Source: Granulicella aggregans
GTDB taxonomy: Bacteria; Acidobacteriota; Terriglobia; Terriglobales; Acidobacteriaceae
Reading direction: 5' to 3'
Length of the DNA stretch: 64,000 nt
Assembly (NCBI RefSeq): GCF_025685565.1
Contig: NZ_JAGSYE010000003.1
Location: 248,001 to 312,000, forward strand
Shown here: positions 26,558-34,676 of the stretch, one piece after another
Layout: the number at the start of each line of letters is the position of its first letter
Numbering within the stretch: position 1 is the first letter of the stretch
Position numbers and translations under genes: made by a program
Notes under the pieces: model-generated
Databases searched by the model: none
What the model saw: only the letters and a program-made list of their open reading frames with translations
Told to the model about the DNA's origin: nothing

Positions 26558-27340
26558 CTATCGGACATCCACGCCCAGAGTTGTGGACTTTTCCAAATTC
26601 CCCAGCAAAAACACGCCGTTCCCCTCGGCATCGCGCTCGTACCCGACAATCGCTAATCCCGTGGCAAACGCGTCCTGCAGGGCGATGCGGTTCGCCGTCT
26701 GCACCGCCTCCGCGCGCGGTCGCAGCTCAGCCGCAGCCTTCCATTCGGCAACTTGCTTCGGGACGACCACTCGCTCCAGCGGCTCAACCGTAGCCGCTTC
26801 ACCACTTAGAACGTTCTCCACCCGCTCCGACCGCAGCCACCACTCCGCATACAGCCGATCGGTCGGCAGCCCGCCCTGCAGCACAGAAGTCGACGCCCCA
26901 TAAAAATTCGCCTCATACCGCCGCGAGATCGCCCCCAGCTTCGCGATGTTCAGATACGCATTCTTCGTCTCCAGCGGATCGTAAGTCCACTCCATCCTCT
27001 CGATACCTCTGGCGATCGCGTCATCCCTCTGCGCCAGCTTCAGTCGGCGTCCAAGCCCCGCGTTGCGATACTCCGGCAGCACCGCCAGCATGTGCGAGTG
27101 CAGATAAGCCGTCCCCTCGCGATAAGCCGGCAGCGCCATCGCGAATCCGATCATCTTCCCATCGCCAGCGAATGCACCCACCACCTGGCCGCCGATCTTC
27201 ATCGCCAGCAGAAACATCCTCCGCGGCACGATATCGCTATCTTCATACCCCCAAACAGCACCCTGGATATCGACGCACTGTTGAAACTCCTCCAGCCCCG
27301 CCGCCATTCGGATCAAGACATCGCCGTTCGGACCTTCCAT
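26558..27340 (-). CDS. GNAT acyltransferase, COG3375-like
   Basis: 260 residues. The GNAT core includes MLAVLPEYRNAGLGRRLKL (CoA-binding loop) and ERMEWTYDPLETKNAYLNI, the latter distinctive of the COG3375 group. It lies 98 bases upstream of the OSBS/NSAR gene on the same strand. In Geobacillus a related transferase succinylates D-amino acids for NSAR, so an N-succinyltransferase role is plausible but not shown. Confidence 0.85.
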   Translation of the reverse strand: MEGPNGDVLIRMAAGLEEFQQCVDIQGAVWGYEDSDIVPRRMFLLAMKIGGQVVGAFAGDGKMIGFAMALPAYREGTAYLHSHMLAVLPEYRNAGLGRRLKLAQRDDAIARGIERMEWTYDPLETKNAYLNIAKLGAISRRYEANFYGASTSVLQGGLPTDRLYAEWWLRSERVENVLSGEAATVEPLERVVVPKQVAEWKAAAELRPRAEAVQTANRIALQDAFATGLAIVGYERDAEGNGVFLLGNLEKSTTLGVDVR

Positions 27341-27370
27341 CGGACTCTCTTACCCCTATTCTAGAAAATC

Positions 27371-27432
27371 GTCATCTCGACCGGAGCCGCGCAGCCTTAT
27401 CGCGCGGCGCAGTGGAGAGACCCCCGCATTTT
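27371..27432 (+). repeat. Interspersed repeat, family A, with hairpin
   Basis: GTCATCTCGACCGGA; arms GCCGCGC / GCGCGGC around AGCCTTATC; tail CAGTGGAGAGACCCCCGCATTT. Confidence 0.88.
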
Positions 27433-27477
27433 GTCTTTCATTCTTGGCATGATTTCCAGGCTGTCCTTGGGCCCCAT

Positions 27478-27523
27478 ACCCTTGTCATCCTTCGACGAAG
27501 TCGGAGGATCCGCTTTCTTCTCC
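27478..27523 (+). repeat. Family E repeat overlapping the mazG 3' end
   Basis: CCCTTGTCATCCTTCGACGA, AGTCGGAGGATCCGC, TTTCTTCTCC. TCA at 27485-27487 is the mazG stop on the other strand. Confidence 0.85.
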
Positions 27524-28372
27524 ATTACCGATCCCTATCGTCTGCGAAGGAGCCCCTTGCCTCTTTGCCTTCACCCAAAACGCTTCCAGCTCCACCGCAC
27601 TCTTCCCACGCAGCCCGTCCTCTCCCGCCTCCGCTTCCATCCCCGCAAATCGCCGCCGAAACTTCGCATTCGCCCCACGCAGCGCCGCATCCGGATCGAC
27701 CTTCAAATGCCGCGCCAAATTCACTGCCGTAAACAGGAGATCGCCAAGCTCCGCTTCCATTAACTCGCGCGAGCCGGTTGCAACCTCAGCCTTCAACTCT
27801 TCAATCTCTTCATCGAGCTTCTCGAACAACTCTGTCGCCCGCCCATCCGCGTTCGGCCAGTCGAAGCCCACCTTAGCCGCTTTCGACCCCAGCTTTCCCG
27901 CCTCCAGCAGCGGCGGCATAGCGCGAGGCACCTCATCCAGCAGCGAAGCTGCTTTCATTCCAGCCGCCTTCTTCTCCTCCAGCTTGATCTGTTCCCAGTT
28001 CCGCAGCACCGCATCCGCGTCGGTCGCCGTGACACCTCCCCCCGTCTCTCGGGAAAAGATATGCGGATGTCGCCGGATCAACTTCGCGTTCAGGTTCGCC
28101 GCAACATCATGGATATCGAAGTACCCAGCCTCCGCTGCCATCTGCGAATAAAACAGCACCTGCAGCAACAGATCGCCCAGTTCATCTTTCAAATCCGGCC
28201 ATGCCCGGCGCTCGATCGCGTCGAAGACCTCGTAGGTCTCCTCCAGCGTATGCCGCTTAATGCTGTCGAAGGTCTGCTCACGGTCCCAAGGACACCCATC
28301 CGGCCCCCGCAGACGCGCCATGATCGCAACAGCTTCAGCAAACGCATCTTCTCTTTCTTCCATCGCCCCCAA
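27485..28372 (-). CDS. mazG: Nucleoside triphosphate pyrophosphohydrolase MazG
   Basis: Hydrolyses (d)NTPs to NMP and PPi in housekeeping of the nucleotide pool. Two MazG helical domains are present in 295 residues: LRGPDGCPWDREQTFDSI with HTLEETYEVFDAI and DELGDLLLQVLFY in the first, and EEIEELKAEVA with EAELGDLLFTAVNLAR in the second. The C-terminus after AFWVKAKR is unusual: the last dozen residues (GEESGSSDFVEG) and the stop are encoded by a family E repeat. ATG 28363 is an alternative start. Confidence 0.95.
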   Translation of the reverse strand: MGAMEEREDAFAEAVAIMARLRGPDGCPWDREQTFDSIKRHTLEETYEVFDAIERRAWPDLKDELGDLLLQVLFYSQMAAEAGYFDIHDVAANLNAKLIRRHPHIFSRETGGGVTATDADAVLRNWEQIKLEEKKAAGMKAASLLDEVPRAMPPLLEAGKLGSKAAKVGFDWPNADGRATELFEKLDEEIEELKAEVATGSRELMEAELGDLLFTAVNLARHLKVDPDAALRGANAKFRRRFAGMEAEAGEDGLRGKSAVELEAFWVKAKRQGAPSQTIGIGNGEESGSSDFVEG

Positions 28373-28458
28373 GCAGCAAGCCCTCCCCAGCTACGAAAAG
28401 CCTACAGCATCTTCACCACCCATCCCGACCCGCTGCCGTATCACTCGCCTCCACGGCC

Positions 28459-28492
28459 GTCATTCTGAGCGAAGCGAAGAATCCCCGCATTT
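28459..28492 (+). repeat. Interspersed repeat, short B/A hybrid
   Basis: GTCATTCTGAGCGAAGCGAA joined to GAATCCCCGCATTT: a family B head with the family A end and no hairpin. Confidence 0.75.
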
Positions 28493-28519
28493 ATAGTTGT
28501 CAGTTTTCAGTAAACCTCC

Positions 28520-28618
28520 GTCATCCTGAGCGAAGCTTCTTGCAGCCTCACCGCAAGAAGAGCACTCGAAGGACCCCGAGCGATCCCACATCACCCAAAC
28601 CCCTGAAACCTTTCAGCC
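28520..28618 (+). repeat. Interspersed repeat, family B, full length
   Basis: GTCATCCTGAGCGAAG, hairpin CTTCTTGC / GCAAGAAG around AGCCTCACC, then CACTCGAAGGACCCCGAG and the tail to AAACCTTTCAGCC. Confidence 0.88.
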
Positions 28619-28648
28619 ACAAGAATCCCATGCCACAATAAAACAGCG

Positions 28649-28864
28649 ATGCCCCCGACCACCCAATCCGGAACGCCCCGCGCCTGGAAGTTTCTTCTAC
28701 TCCTACCCTATTTAGGCCTCTGCTTCCCTCAGCTCTACACCCGCTCCATCCCAGCGCTCTTCGGCTTCCCATTCTTCTACTGGTACCAATTCCTTTGGGT
28801 CATCCTCACCTCAGCCATCCTGGCCGTCTACTACCTCCTCACCCGCCGCAGCACTACACCCTGA
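28649..28864 (+). CDS. DUF3311-like small membrane protein
   Basis: 71 residues with two membrane spans: WKFLLLLPYLGLCFPQLY and YQFLWVILTSAILAVYYLL. The PALFGFPFFYWYQ segment between them is the DUF3311 hallmark. Such proteins normally precede a sodium:solute symporter; none is here, so this one appears orphaned. Confidence 0.75.
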   Translation: MPPTTQSGTPRAWKFLLLLPYLGLCFPQLYTRSIPALFGFPFFYWYQFLWVILTSAILAVYYLLTRRSTTP

Positions 28865-29018
28865 ACCATACCGTTAAAGAGGCTAACGGAACCCTATACA
28901 AGCGGTTCCGTCGCGGTGGGAGGGAAAGCGGATCCGGAGGTTTCCCGATTCGCCCCGTAAGCGGGTTGGTCGTGCGGAGGTAAGGCGAGGTTTGGTAATG
29001 CAGCTTGTTGGCGGCGTT

Positions 29019-29798
29019 TTATTGCCCACCGCTCGGAACTGTAGAACTTGACGGCTGAGATTGCTGGCCCATATTGCTCATCAACTTCACTTCAACTCTG
29101 CGATTCTTAGCGCGCCCCGTAGCTGTCTTATCGGATGCAACCTGCTGATCTTTACCAATGCCGATCAGATAAAACTTGTGCGGAGGAACGTTGTATTGAG
29201 TCGCTAAGTAATTAACTACAGCATCCGCGCGGCGTTGGCTGAGCTGATAGTTGTATTGAGCGTCCCCAGTAGAGTCAGTTCCGCCCGTAACTTCCAGCAA
29301 ATAGCCCTTTGTGCTATTCAAATTGGCCGCAAAGTCATCCAACTGCTTCTTATCCGCCGCCGTAAGCACAGCCTTGTCGAAGGCGAACGTGACACTCACA
29401 TCCGAGACCGGTTTGTAGTTATCCAGGTTCGCAACCACGCCGCTCAGAGTGTCCACGCGGTTGTAAGCATCCTGCGCATTCTGTCCAGCGGCGTTCGCGG
29501 CTTCGCCAGCAGCATTGGCGTGCTGATTCGCTGCGTCCGCCGAAGCCTGTGCGCCAGCGATTCCCTTTTGGGCCCGGTCATCCGTGTCGCCAATCGCCCG
29601 GTGGTCCGCCGCCGTCTTTGCATCCAGCTCGTTCGTCTGCTGAACCAGAGGGCCAGTCTGTGCCTTCACGTAGTTCTTCGAAGCGCATCCGGTCACGCCT
29701 AAGCCCATCGCCAGAACTCCGGCGGCAAAGATCCCCGCCGTATACATCGTGCGCGATGCTGACTGCACCCGCACCCTACCAGAAGCGTAAGTTTTCAT
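29019..29798 (-). CDS. OmpA-family lipoprotein
   Basis: 259 residues. The N-terminal signal ends with a lipobox-like GVTGC. Then comes an Ala-rich helical segment with heptad-like AGAQASADAANQHANAAGEA, probably a trimeric or extended coiled coil. The C-terminal peptidoglycan-binding OmpA domain carries VTFAFDKAVLTAADKKQL, LSQRRADAVVNYL and GRAKNRRVEV. It probably tethers the outer membrane to the cell wall, like Pal. Confidence 0.92.
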   Translation of the reverse strand: MKTYASGRVRVQSASRTMYTAGIFAAGVLAMGLGVTGCASKNYVKAQTGPLVQQTNELDAKTAADHRAIGDTDDRAQKGIAGAQASADAANQHANAAGEAANAAGQNAQDAYNRVDTLSGVVANLDNYKPVSDVSVTFAFDKAVLTAADKKQLDDFAANLNSTKGYLLEVTGGTDSTGDAQYNYQLSQRRADAVVNYLATQYNVPPHKFYLIGIGKDQQVASDKTATGRAKNRRVEVKLMSNMGQQSQPSSSTVPSGGQ

Positions 29799-30141
29799 AG
29801 TCGTTCTCCACGTTCGGTATTACTTCTCTTTAGATGCAAACCTCCATCCGTCGTTGGCTAGATCAACTAAGCCGCTTCTAATCAGACCTTTGCCAATCTT
29901 TCGCAAAATCCCCCAACTTCCGCCCCAACATCGCAAAGCATTTTTTCCCCACAAACCAGTCAATTTTTCCCAACAACTTTTTCCGAGCGACAAATCCCTC
30001 ACCCACCGGCCTGATCCACGCGAAGGTGAAACAGAAGCCCGCTATCCTCCGCAAACCCGCCTTTCCCTTATCCCTTCTCCCTCGCCGCCTACACCCTGCA
30101 CCCTACCCCCTGTCTTCCATCTACACTTGAATCAGCCCCAA
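29799..30141. other. Divergent intergenic region, OmpA gene / uvrC
   Basis: 343 bases. The half near the OmpA gene is AT-richer with runs of T and probably holds promoters, but I cannot place boxes. The uvrC side is a pyrimidine-rich tract ending CCCTACCCCCTGT-like, similar to that before the GNAT gene at 8760. Confidence 0.5.
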
Positions 30142-32265
30142 ATGGATCTCCTTGCCAAAATCCGCACAATCCCCACCCTCCCCGGCTGCTACCTCTACAA
30201 GAACGCCGAAGGCGAGGTCATCTACGTCGGCAAGGCCAAGAACCTTCGCGCGCGCGTCCGCTCCTACTTCCTCGAAGCGAACCAGATGAACGCCAAGACC
30301 GGCTCGCTGATGCGCGAGGCCGTCGACGTCGAATACATCACCGTAGACAACGAGCGCGAGGCCCTCGCCCTCGAAAACAACCTCATCAAGCAGCGCAAGC
30401 CACGCTTCAACATCCTGCTGCGCGACGACAAGACCTACCCCTACATCAAGCTCACCCTCAACGAGCGCTTCCCCAAAGTCTTCGTCACCCGACGCCTGCG
30501 CAAGGACGGCAGCGCCTACTTCGGGCCTTACTTCCCTGGCAACCTCGCCTACAGGCTGGTCGACCTCATCCACCGCAGCTTCCTCATCCCCAGCTGCAAG
30601 ATCGACCTGAACCGCTACCACCCCCGCGCCTGCCTGCAGTTCTACATCAAGCGCTGCCTCGGCCCCTGCGTCGAAGGCTTCGTCACCCCCGAGGCCTACA
30701 AAGAGACCGTCCGCGACGTCCAGCTCTTCCTCGAAGGCCGCACCGAAGAGCTCGAGCGCAAACTCACCTCCCGCATGTCCGCCGCCGCCGAAGCCGAGCA
30801 CTTCGAACTGGCCGCCCGCCTCCGCGACCAGGTCGTCACCGTCCACCAGATGCAGGACAAGCAGCGCATCGCCACCGCCGACAACGAAGACGCCGACGTC
30901 TTCGGCTTCCACTTCGAGAACCAGATGCTCGCCGTCAACCTCTTCCACATGCGTGGCGGCAAGATCGTCGACCGCCGCGAGTTCTTCTGGGAAGACCTCC
31001 CCGAGATGAACGCCTTCTTCGGCGAATCCCTCAACGAAGACCCCGACGCCGATAGTTCTACAGACGAAACCCAACATCAACTCCGTCATCCTGAGCGGAG
31101 TTCGTCGCGCTCTTTGCGACGAACGGAGTCGAAGGACCCCGATACCCTCTCCCAGCCTGAGCCGCTCGAATCTTTCTCCCAGGAAAGCCAGTCCTCTCAA
31201 GCAGAACCCAACCCCACCCAGTCCGCCCCCGAGATCACCGAAGCCCCCCCCATCCTCCAGCACACCCCCATCGAAGAACCCGGCCAATCCTTCAGCCCCT
31301 CCGCCTTCTTCTCCGCTCTGCTCAAGCAGCTCTACCTCGATCAGTCCTACATCCCCCGCTCTATCCTTCTCCCGGTCGACTTCCCCGACCGCGCAATCCT
31401 GACCGATGTCCTCTCCGAGAAAGTCGGCCACCGTATCGAGATCGCCGCCCCCCGCCGCGGCGACAAACGCTCCTTAGTCGACCTGGTCGGCCAGAACGCC
31501 CGCCAATCCTACGACCAGCGCTTCCGCGTCCTACAACCCAACCAGAAGGCCATCCAGCAAGCCCTGCAAGACGCGCTGACCCTCGAAGAGTTGCCGAAAA
31601 GAATCGAGTGCTTCGACATCTCCCACATCCAGGGTGCCGAAACCGTCGCTTCCATGGTGGTCTGGGAAGACGGCACAATGAAGAAGTCTGACTACCGCAA
31701 GTTCCAGGTCAAGACCGTCTCCGGCGTCGACGACTTCGCCTCCATGCGCGAGATCATCCACCGCCGCTACAAGCGCCTCCTCGACGACAAAAAAGACTTT
31801 CCCTCCCTGATCCTCATCGACGGCGGCCTAGGCCAACTCCACGCCGCCGCCGACGCCCTCGCCGAGATCGGCGTCACCCTCCAACCCCTCGCCTCCATCG
31901 CCAAGAAGGAAGAGATCATCTACGTCTACGGCCAGGAGAACGACCCCGTAGTCCTCGACCGCCGCAGCCCCGTCCTCCACTTAGTCCAGAAGATCCGCGA
32001 CGAATCCCACCGCTTCGCCGTCACCTACCACCGCAAGCGCCGCCAGATCCGCGACCGCGAGACCGAACTCGACGCCATCCCCGGCGTAGGCCCCCGCACC
32101 CGCCAACGGCTCGTCCAGCACTTCGGCAGCGTCCGCGGCATCAAGCAGGCGACCCACGACGCCCTGACCGCCGTAGTCTCCCCCTCCATCGCCACCAAGA
32201 TCAAATCCCACTTCGCCGAAGAAGCTCCCACCGAAGTCCTGGCCACCCTGGTTCAAATCTCCTAG
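30142..32265 (+). CDS. uvrC: Excinuclease ABC subunit C, with repeat-encoded insertion
   Basis: Makes the 3' and 5' incisions in nucleotide-excision repair. The start at 30142 gives the normal N-terminus with the GIY-YIG nuclease domain (LPGCYLYK ... VIYVGKAKNLRARV). A UVR motif (ELAARLRDQV), the UvrC RNase H-like endonuclease domain (ECFDISHIQGAETVASMVV) and C-terminal helix-hairpin-helix motifs (IPGVGPRTRQRLVQHFGSV) follow. At 707 residues it is about 100 longer than usual. The excess lies at about residues 305-385, a polar, Ser/Glu/Pro-rich linker, part of which is a family B repeat. Confidence 0.96.
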   Translation: MDLLAKIRTIPTLPGCYLYKNAEGEVIYVGKAKNLRARVRSYFLEANQMNAKTGSLMREAVDVEYITVDNEREALALENNLIKQRKPRFNILLRDDKTYPYIKLTLNERFPKVFVTRRLRKDGSAYFGPYFPGNLAYRLVDLIHRSFLIPSCKIDLNRYHPRACLQFYIKRCLGPCVEGFVTPEAYKETVRDVQLFLEGRTEELERKLTSRMSAAAEAEHFELAARLRDQVVTVHQMQDKQRIATADNEDADVFGFHFENQMLAVNLFHMRGGKIVDRREFFWEDLPEMNAFFGESLNEDPDADSSTDETQHQLRHPERSSSRSLRRTESKDPDTLSQPEPLESFSQESQSSQAEPNPTQSAPEITEAPPILQHTPIEEPGQSFSPSAFFSALLKQLYLDQSYIPRSILLPVDFPDRAILTDVLSEKVGHRIEIAAPRRGDKRSLVDLVGQNARQSYDQRFRVLQPNQKAIQQALQDALTLEELPKRIECFDISHIQGAETVASMVVWEDGTMKKSDYRKFQVKTVSGVDDFASMREIIHRRYKRLLDDKKDFPSLILIDGGLGQLHAAADALAEIGVTLQPLASIAKKEEIIYVYGQENDPVVLDRRSPVLHLVQKIRDESHRFAVTYHRKRRQIRDRETELDAIPGVGPRTRQRLVQHFGSVRGIKQATHDALTAVVSPSIATKIKSHFAEEAPTEVLATLVQIS
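31085..31180 (+). repeat. Full-length family B repeat inside uvrC
   Basis: GTCATCCTGAGCGGA head, hairpin GTTCGTCGC / GCGACGAAC with loop GCTCTTT, GGAGTCGAAGGACCCCGATA, and a tail with GAGCCGCTCGAATCTTTC. It keeps the uvrC frame open, encoding about residues 315-346 (LRHPERSSSRSLRRTESKDP). Confidence 0.92.
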
Positions 32266-32282
32266 CCACAAAACCGGGTGCC

Positions 32283-32322
32283 GGGTGCCCCATATCTGGC
32301 GGCCTCATCGCCAGATGTGGGA
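32283..32322 (+). repeat. Interspersed repeat, family C
   Basis: GGGTGCCCCATATCTGGCG, GCCTCAT, CGCCAGATGTGGG, just after the uvrC stop. Confidence 0.88.
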
Positions 32323-32339
32323 TCCAAGCCACAGACTCT

Positions 32340-32381
32340 GTGCCCCATTCATTCGTAGCCTCATCGCGAATGAGTGGTCCC
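32340..32381 (+). repeat. Interspersed repeat, family C, diverged stem
   Basis: GTGCCCCATTCATTCG, loop TAGCCTCATCG, CGAATGAGTGG. Stem sequence differs from the neighbouring copy but still pairs. Confidence 0.85.
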
Positions 32382-32421
32382 GCCTCACCCATTCATCGAG
32401 AATCGAAAGCACCGATACTCC

Positions 32422-32507
32422 CCGAACTTTTCCTGCCTTCATCCCGTATCCTCCTGCACATGGCCACCACAGTCGTCCGTCCCGCCGACCCCACTCTCCG
32501 CGCCGCC
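32422..32507 (+). repeat. 86-bp direct duplication, left copy
   Basis: From CCGAACTTTTCCTGCC to CCGCGCCGCC. It matches 32559-32644 with two mismatches and includes a spare copy of the glycosyltransferase start codon (32460). Confidence 0.93.
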
Positions 32508-32546
32508 GGGTGCCCCATATCTGGCGGCCTCATCGCCAGATGTGGG
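32508..32546 (+). repeat. Family C repeat between the 86-bp copies
   Basis: GGGTGCCCCATATCTGGCG, GCCTCAT, CGCCAGATGTGGG; nearly identical to the copy at 32283. Confidence 0.9.
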
Positions 32547-32558
32547 ATCAAGCTCGAG

Positions 32559-32644
32559 CCGAACTTTTCCTGCCTTCATCCCGTATCCTCCTGCACATGG
32601 CCACCACAGTCGTCCGTCCCGCCGACCCCACCCTCCACGCCGCC
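32559..32644 (+). repeat. 86-bp direct duplication, right copy
   Basis: Functional copy containing the glycosyltransferase ATG at 32597 and its first 16 codons. Confidence 0.93.
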
Positions 32645-34204
32645 CTGCGTCTGGCCCTCCTCTTCGCCGCCATCAAACTCGTCCTCCACGTGGCCGCCAA
32701 CCTGTGGGAGGCCCACATCGGCTACGGCTACTTCCGCGACGAGTTCTACTACATCGCCTGCGGCCGCCATCTCGACTTCGGCTACGTCGACCACGGCCCC
32801 ATCGTCGCCCTCCAGGCCCGCGCCTCGGAGCTCCTCTTCGGCCGGTCACTAGCCGGTCTGCGTTTCCTCTCCGCCCTCGCCGGAGCTGCCCGCATCTTCC
32901 TCACCGGCATCCTCGCCTGGGCCCTCGGAGGCCGCCGGCCCGCGCAAGGCCTCGCCATGCTCGGCGTCCTGCTCGTCCCCCAGTACCTCGGCACCGACAG
33001 CTTCCTCTCCATGAACTCCTGCGAGTCCATGTTCTGGATGACCTGCCTCCTCGCCCTCATCCTGCTCCTCAAAAACGAAGCCGACGCCAACTCCCAAAAA
33101 CTCTGGCTCCTCTTCGGCATCTCCGGCGGCATCGGCGTCCTCAACAAGCCCTCGATGACCTTCTTCCTCATCGCCCTCCTGATCGCCCTCATCCTCACCC
33201 CGCAGCGCCGCATCCTCTTCACCAAGTGGGCCGCCATCGGCACCGCCGTCCTGATCCTGATCGCCCTGCCCAACCTTCTCTGGCAGATCCACAATCACTG
33301 GCCCACGCTCGAGTTCCTCCGCAACGGTCAGCTCGGCAACAAGAGCATCAAGCTCTCACCCATAGCCTTCACCCTCAAGCAAATCCTCAACATGGGCCCG
33401 CTGCTGGCCTTCATCTGGGTGGCTGGATTAGTCCGCCTTCTTCGCAGGAAAGAAGACCGCTGGCTAGGCATCACCTTCGTCCTCTTCTTCGCAATCATGA
33501 TGCTCGAGCACGCCAAGGACTACTACGTCTCGCCCGTCTACCCCATCCTCTTTGCCGCTGGCGGCATCGCCTGGGAGGCACAGTTCGCCGCGCGTAAATG
33601 GGTGAGACAAGACCGCGCCATCGCCTTCCCCATCTACGCGACGATCCTGGTCCTCGGAGCGATCTTCATCCTCCCGCTCGCCCTCCCGCTCATGCCGCCG
33701 GCGCAGTGGCTCGCCTACACCCACGCCACCGGCCTCGACCACATCACCACCAACTCCGAGACCAACTCCAGCGGCCCGCTCCCACAGTTCTTCGCCGACC
33801 GCTTCGGCTGGCAGGAGGAGGTCGACCAGATCCAGCGCGTCTACGACTCGCTCCCACCCGAGCAGCAGAAGATCACCGGCATCGTCGCCGAAAACTACGG
33901 CGAAGCCGGAGCCGTCGACTTCCTCGGCCACAATCTCCCGCCCGCTCTCTCCGGCCAGAACAACTACTTCCTCTGGGGCCCGCACGGCTACAACGGCGAC
34001 TCCATGATCGTCGTCGAGCACACCACGCGCGAACACCTTCTCAACTTCTGCGACCACGTCGAGGTCGTCGGCCACACCGGCACGACCTACTCCATGCCCT
34101 TCGAACACAAGACGATCTTCCTCTGCACTGGCCGCAAGCTCGACGCCGACGGCCACAGGTTCAGCCTGCTCGAACAATGGCCGTCCAAGAAGGATTTTTT
34201 CTGA
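32597..34204 (+). CDS. ArnT/PMT-like glycosyltransferase family 39 membrane protein
   Basis: 535 residues, polytopic. The first lumenal loop carries GYGYFRDEFYYIACGRHLDF and GYVDHGPIVA: the DE motif and following aromatic/His pattern of GT39/GT83 dolichyl- or undecaprenyl-phosphate-sugar transferases. Ten or so membrane helices follow, then a C-terminal soluble domain with GIVAENYGEAGAVDF. It would glycosylate an envelope acceptor. The start is fixed by the right copy of an 86-bp duplication; frames opening further upstream run through repeats. Confidence 0.88.
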   Translation: MATTVVRPADPTLHAALRLALLFAAIKLVLHVAANLWEAHIGYGYFRDEFYYIACGRHLDFGYVDHGPIVALQARASELLFGRSLAGLRFLSALAGAARIFLTGILAWALGGRRPAQGLAMLGVLLVPQYLGTDSFLSMNSCESMFWMTCLLALILLLKNEADANSQKLWLLFGISGGIGVLNKPSMTFFLIALLIALILTPQRRILFTKWAAIGTAVLILIALPNLLWQIHNHWPTLEFLRNGQLGNKSIKLSPIAFTLKQILNMGPLLAFIWVAGLVRLLRRKEDRWLGITFVLFFAIMMLEHAKDYYVSPVYPILFAAGGIAWEAQFAARKWVRQDRAIAFPIYATILVLGAIFILPLALPLMPPAQWLAYTHATGLDHITTNSETNSSGPLPQFFADRFGWQEEVDQIQRVYDSLPPEQQKITGIVAENYGEAGAVDFLGHNLPPALSGQNNYFLWGPHGYNGDSMIVVEHTTREHLLNFCDHVEVVGHTGTTYSMPFEHKTIFLCTGRKLDADGHRFSLLEQWPSKKDFF

Positions 34205-34230
34205 TTCCTTCGTGATCCATTCTAGGCTCC

Positions 34231-34294
34231 GTCATCCTGAGCGAAGCGAAGGATCCCGAGGGTGTCCGCGCTACCCATGCGGCTCGAACCATCC
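34231..34294 (+). repeat. Interspersed repeat, family B, short form
   Basis: GTCATCCTGAGCGAAGCGAA, GGATCCCGAG, tail with GCGGCTCGAACCAT. Confidence 0.8.
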
Positions 34295-34335
34295 TGCCCG
34301 CACAGCCCGAGCCCTGTGCCCCATCCATCGCGCCC

Positions 34336-34396
34336 GGGTGCCCCATCCATGGCTCGCACTTGGCCATGGGTGGGACATTCGTGCAAAGCACGAACC
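34336..34396 (+). repeat. Interspersed repeat, family C, with tail hairpin
   Basis: GGGTGCCCCATCCATGGC, GGCCATGGGTGGGACATTCG, then a TTCGTGC/GCACGAA tail. It is preceded by a truncated copy. Confidence 0.82.
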
Positions 34397-34398
34397 CC

Positions 34399-34676
34399 TT
34401 ACTTCTGAGCATCCACATAAGCCCTGAGCACCGCGTTCATCCGAGTCAGGTGGCCCTTCCCGTTCGCCCTGAACCACTCCACCACATCGCTGTCCAGACG
34501 AAGATGCACCGACGTCTTCCCACGCAGCATCACCACCCGAGCCTTGCTCCAGAACTCCGCGCCAAGCGACTCCGCCTCCGGAGCCTTCGCACTCGTCTTA
34601 TCCGCGCGCTCGCCCTCAGCCTCTTGAGCTATCTAAAGCGGCCAGATCAGCTATGGGTTTTTTCGAGAGTGCGCAC
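34399..34676 (-). pseudogene. BrnA-like ribbon-helix-helix antitoxin, apparently frameshifted
   Basis: The minus strand ends with EFWSKARVVMLRGKTSVHLR and LDSDVVEWFRANGKGHLTRM, NAVLRAYVDAQK, a good BrnA/RHH antitoxin C-terminus stopping at 34399. The in-frame sequence upstream has no start before a TAG near 34637. The expected N-terminus (KKPIADLAALDSSR) is in another frame, and a third frame begins GTG-CGC-ACT-CTC at 34676. A run of six A (34658-34663) and the CAAGAGG region mark the two frame changes. No BrnT toxin gene is present. Programmed slippage at A6 is a less likely alternative. Confidence 0.6.

Noticed and set aside
30121-31431. 436-codon minus-strand frame opposite uvrC
   Set aside because: Acidic, repetitive Gly/Asp/Glu/Val translation mirroring the uvrC codons; no domain or start signal.
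32340-32852. Frame starting at the left copy of the 86-bp duplication as a separate gene
   Set aside because: It runs through the family C repeat and continues out of frame with the real gene; only the right copy leads into the conserved protein.
32374-33597. 407-codon plus frame overlapping the glycosyltransferase
   Set aside because: Arg/Pro/His-rich, out of frame with the clear membrane protein, and begins within repeats.
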